From assembly GCA_028279265.1 (NCBI GenBank), contig JANQOC010000387.1, positions 1-8,324 on the forward strand: DNA of 8,324 bases, read 5' to 3'. Below the pieces are notes generated by a model. That model had not been told where the DNA came from. It was given only the letters and a program-made list of their open reading frames with translations, and made no database searches. How positions within the stretch are numbered: the stretch's first letter is position 1; every line of letters starts with the position of its first letter. Positions 6,464 through 8,324 of the stretch are shown in pieces. The position numbers and the translations under genes were made by a program. The stretch is from Hyphomicrobiales bacterium. Its GTDB lineage: Bacteria; Pseudomonadota; Alphaproteobacteria; Rhizobiales; CAYWUX01.

Positions 6464-7714
6464 TTAGTTAAACCTAGATGGACTATAAGGTGCAACATCT
6501 ATATTGGGCGTCTGACCACCGATCAACTGTGAAAGTAAACGCCCAGTTTTCGGTCCACCAGTCAATCCTATATGATGATGTCCGAATCCCATCCAGGCCC
6601 CTTTGACATCCGGGGCCTCTCCAATTATGGGAATGGAGTCCGACGGTGCCGGCCGATGACCCATCCATTCCTGTGTTTCTTTCCATTCCAATCCCGGTAT
6701 GGCCGCCCGGATATTTTTCTGCAGCAGCCGGATCGGGGCTTTTGACGGCGGCGCATCGAGGCCGCCAAATTCAACAACACCGGCAAGGCGAATGCGCCCC
6801 TCCAGGGGGGTAATGACAAAGCGTCCCGACGCAACCATGACCGGTGCCCGGGGAACAAAGTTCGGTTCCCACAATTCCAGATGATATCCGCGCTCGCTCT
6901 CCAGCGGAATTTTGAGCCCCAGTTTTTCGGCAAGATCCGCAGACCAGACACCGGTGGCGAGAACAGCGCTATCACAGGCAATTGTTTCGCCTCCGGCCCG
7001 CACACCGGTGAGGCGACCGTTTTCCCGAACGAAATCATCGACCTCCGCCTTAATCTGCCGACCGCCATTCTGCACAATCGTTTGCGCCAGATCCTTTACG
7101 TATTGCCCGGGATCCGCAATCACGCCATGTTCCCCGAAGCGCGCGGCAAATTTGAAATCACGGGAGAATACGGGATCATAATCGATAAATTCCTGCCCCT
7201 CGAGTTCATCCCAGCGCATGCCTAAGTTCTTGCGCAGCGACCAGCCGAAAGCATCACCGGAGAAATGCGCGCGGTCATTGTAAAGGAACAAATAGTCCGA
7301 AGGCACGATCCATTTTTCCGCACCCGTTCCCTGAGCCAGCGCCTGATGCTCCGAAAGACTGTCTCCGACGACCCCCAACAGTGCCGAAGCAATCCGCTTC
7401 GACGCTTCCGGGTTGCAGTGGGACATATACTTCAACAGCCAGGGCAGGAGTTTCGGAACGTATGACCATTTGAGGAACAAAGGCTGGTTCGGACTGAAAA
7501 GCATCTTCGGCGCAAGCTTCATGAGACCCGGAACATTGACGGGCACCACAGAGCATGACGCCAGTATGCCGCCATTGCCGTAACTTGTTCCTTCGCCCGG
7601 CCCGGCCTTGTCGATCAATATGATCTCATGGCCGGCACGCTGCAGCCAGATCGCAGCGGACACCCCGACGATGCCGGCGCCGACAATAGCAATGCGTTTC
7701 GAGGTCTCAGTCAT
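6464..7714 (-). CDS. DadA-like FAD-dependent D-amino-acid dehydrogenase/oxidoreductase
   Basis: A 416-residue flavoenzyme of the DAO/DadA family. The N-terminal dinucleotide fold shows GAGIVG (12-17) with the ribose-binding acid Asp35 at the end of the second strand, then GEGTSYGNGG (40-49), characteristic of DadA-type enzymes. Further supports are AVLATGVWSADLA (250-262), RLAGVVEFGG (309-318), and the C-terminal FAD-contacting region GFGHHHIGLTGGPKTGR (376-392). No membrane helix or export signal is seen, so it is cytoplasmic or peripherally membrane-bound, passing electrons to a quinone or other acceptor. Family members oxidise D-amino acids or secondary amino acids such as cis-4-hydroxy-D-proline to imino acids. 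The start codon overlaps the enolase-family gene's stop by four bases (ATGA), so the two are translated together and likely act in sequence. The precise substrate is unresolved; I give no gene symbol because true DadA is not established. Confidence 0.88.
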   Translation of the reverse strand: MTETSKRIAIVGAGIVGVSAAIWLQRAGHEIILIDKAGPGEGTSYGNGGILASCSVVPVNVPGLMKLAPKMLFSPNQPLFLKWSYVPKLLPWLLKYMSHCNPEASKRIASALLGVVGDSLSEHQALAQGTGAEKWIVPSDYLFLYNDRAHFSGDAFGWSLRKNLGMRWDELEGQEFIDYDPVFSRDFKFAARFGEHGVIADPGQYVKDLAQTIVQNGGRQIKAEVDDFVRENGRLTGVRAGGETIACDSAVLATGVWSADLAEKLGLKIPLESERGYHLELWEPNFVPRAPVMVASGRFVITPLEGRIRLAGVVEFGGLDAPPSKAPIRLLQKNIRAAIPGLEWKETQEWMGHRPAPSDSIPIIGEAPDVKGAWMGFGHHHIGLTGGPKTGRLLSQLIGGQTPNIDVAPYSPSRFN

Positions 7715-8220
7715 TGGGATCCATTCGAACCTTCCGAGGCATGTAAGGTGTAGTGACGAACTTTATCCAGATCAACACTTATTCCTAGTCCGGGTTGCTC
7801 CGGGATCTCGACAAATCCGTCCCTAACCGGAAATGCCTCCGCCAGAATATCCTCCTCGAGGAAATATTTGGCCTGATAAAATTCACATCCCAGCGTAATT
7901 CCGGGATTGGCCGCAATCATATGGGTGCCGGCAAGATGCGCGAGACCGGTTTCGAACATATCGCCGCCATAGGCGGTGAGACCGGCAGCGCGGGCCATTT
8001 CCGCAACAATGCCGGCCCGCTTCAAACCGCCGGTCTTCATGATTTTTATGGAAACGCCATCGCAAATCTGCTCGTCGATGGCCCGTGTCATATCCTCCGG
8101 ACCGAATATACTTTCATCCGCCAGAAGCGGTACATCGAGACTGTCGCGAAGCCGGGCCATTAAACGGAACTGATCGGCCTTCACAGGCTGCTCGATAAAT
8201 GTCGGCCTGAAATCGGCGAC
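7711..8220 (-). CDS. Enolase-superfamily enzyme, muconate-cycloisomerase subgroup, C-terminal part only
   Basis: About 170 codons of the catalytic barrel are present; the N-terminal cap domain and first barrel strands (roughly half of a typical 360-380 residue enzyme) are missing. Visible active-site elements, in order, are FIEQP (Glu codon 8193-8191, second metal ligand), LLADES (third metal ligand Asp), VSIKIMK (catalytic Lys of strand 6) and GGDMFETG with the Glu near strand 8. The tail EFYQAKYFLEEDIL and PGLGISVD is typical of the MLE subgroup, which includes cycloisomerases, N-acylamino-acid racemases, dipeptide and hydroxyproline-betaine epimerases and an enolase-type cis-3-hydroxy-L-proline dehydratase. 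The partner flavoenzyme (4-bp overlap) favours an amino or imino acid reaction. A GTG at 8184 lies inside the FIEQPV strand, so it cannot be the true start. The frame stays open to 8259, but beyond about 8220 it enters the inverted-repeat spacer and is not trustworthy. Confidence 0.85.
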   Translation of the reverse strand, partial: VADFRPTFIEQPVKADQFRLMARLRDSLDVPLLADESIFGPEDMTRAIDEQICDGVSIKIMKTGGLKRAGIVAEMARAAGLTAYGGDMFETGLAHLAGTHMIAANPGITLGCEFYQAKYFLEEDILAEAFPVRDGFVEIPEQPGLGISVDLDKVRHYTLHASEGSNGSQ

Positions 8221-8324
8221 CGGCTGAAGCCCGGGACCGGGTTCTGCAGGTCGCCGATTTCAAGCCGACATTTATCGAGCAGCCTGTGAAGGCCGATCAG
8301 TACCGTTTAATGGCCCGGCTTCGC
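8146..8324. repeat. Large inverted repeat at the window edge (76-bp arms, 27-bp spacer)
   Basis: Bases 8146-8221 and 8249-8324 are reverse complements at 74 of 76 positions; the mismatches are 8168/8302 and 8207/8263. The 27-bp spacer is itself partly self-complementary about the same centre (8235). The right arm ends exactly at the window's last base, so the true length may be greater. The arms fall inside the coding sequence of the enolase-family gene rather than between genes. The most likely origin is a fold-back or assembly chimera at a contig end. Confidence 0.93.
8211..8324 (+). pseudogene. Opposed fragment of the same enolase-family gene (right arm)
   Basis: The plus strand from 8211 is open to the window end for 38 codons and, from 8250 on, encodes VADFKPTFIEQPVKADQYRL followed by MARLR. 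This matches residues of the leftward enolase-family gene except Lys for Arg and Tyr for Phe. Just before it the plus frame reads AEARDRVLQ, which looks more like a natural enolase-barrel helix than the minus-strand reading of the same bases (PGPGLQP). So the spacer may belong to this copy. It lacks both a start and any N-terminal domain. It is either half of a chimeric join or the start of a second gene copy cut by the window edge. Confidence 0.5.

Noticed and set aside
6424..6498. N-terminal extension of DctP by 25 residues to an upstream start at 6498
   Set aside because: It would overlap the end of the dehydrogenase gene and hide a perfect signal peptide. The ATG at 6423 has a GGAGGA site five bases upstream.
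8182..8184. GTG at 8184 as the true start of the enolase-family gene
   Set aside because: The codons just upstream encode FIEQP, a conserved metal-ligand strand of the family, so the real start lies far upstream, outside the reliable sequence.
8146..8324. The terminal inverted repeat as a hairpin telomere or a mobile-element terminal repeat
   Set aside because: The arms are ordinary coding sequence of an enolase-family enzyme, with active-site motif FIEQP, and no protelomerase, transposase or target-site duplication is visible. A chimera explains it better.

Overview
The window looks like an accessory metabolic region from a Gram-negative alphaproteobacterium, most likely marine or free-living. 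The reasons are a moderately GC-rich composition, a complete TRAP transporter of the DctPQM type with a separate DctQ, and closely packed genes with short stop/start overlaps. This placement is an impression from gene content and protein style, not from a marker gene. The right edge ends in a near-perfect inverted repeat lying inside a coding sequence, which suggests a contig end from a draft or metagenomic assembly.

Layout: positions 1-86 hold the start of a VOC (glyoxalase-fold) gene running leftward off the window. A 144-bp divergent control region with two dyads separates it from a rightward pair: an MFS transporter (231-1493) and an exported serine alpha/beta hydrolase (1486-2367), which overlap by 8 bp. 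A 103-bp convergent spacer follows. From there to the right edge all genes read leftward. In order of transcription they are an enolase-superfamily enzyme of the muconate-cycloisomerase subgroup (7711 to about 8220, missing its N-terminal half), a DadA-like FAD amino-acid dehydrogenase (6464-7714), the TRAP binding protein DctP (5446-6423), a clear rho-independent terminator (5405-5429), DctQ (4775-5317), DctM (3465-4775) and a bile-acid:sodium-symporter-like carrier (2471-3403).

Inferred joint role: DctPQM imports a carboxylated solute. The enolase-superfamily enzyme racemises, epimerises or dehydrates it, and the DadA-like flavoenzyme oxidises the resulting (D-)amino acid. A hydroxyproline, proline-betaine or other D-amino acid substrate would fit, but the sequence does not fix it. 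The terminator between dctP and dctQM would let the binding protein be made in excess of the membrane subunits. The BASS-like carrier may move a related or product anion. No transcriptional regulator, RNA gene, insertion sequence or CRISPR array was seen.

The most unusual structure is the 179-bp inverted repeat at the right edge (76-bp arms, two mismatches). It carries two opposed copies of the same enolase segment and is most simply explained as a fold-back or assembly chimera. I saw no convincing new biological system; the rest is a coherent but ordinary catabolic and transport locus with some checkable regulatory details.
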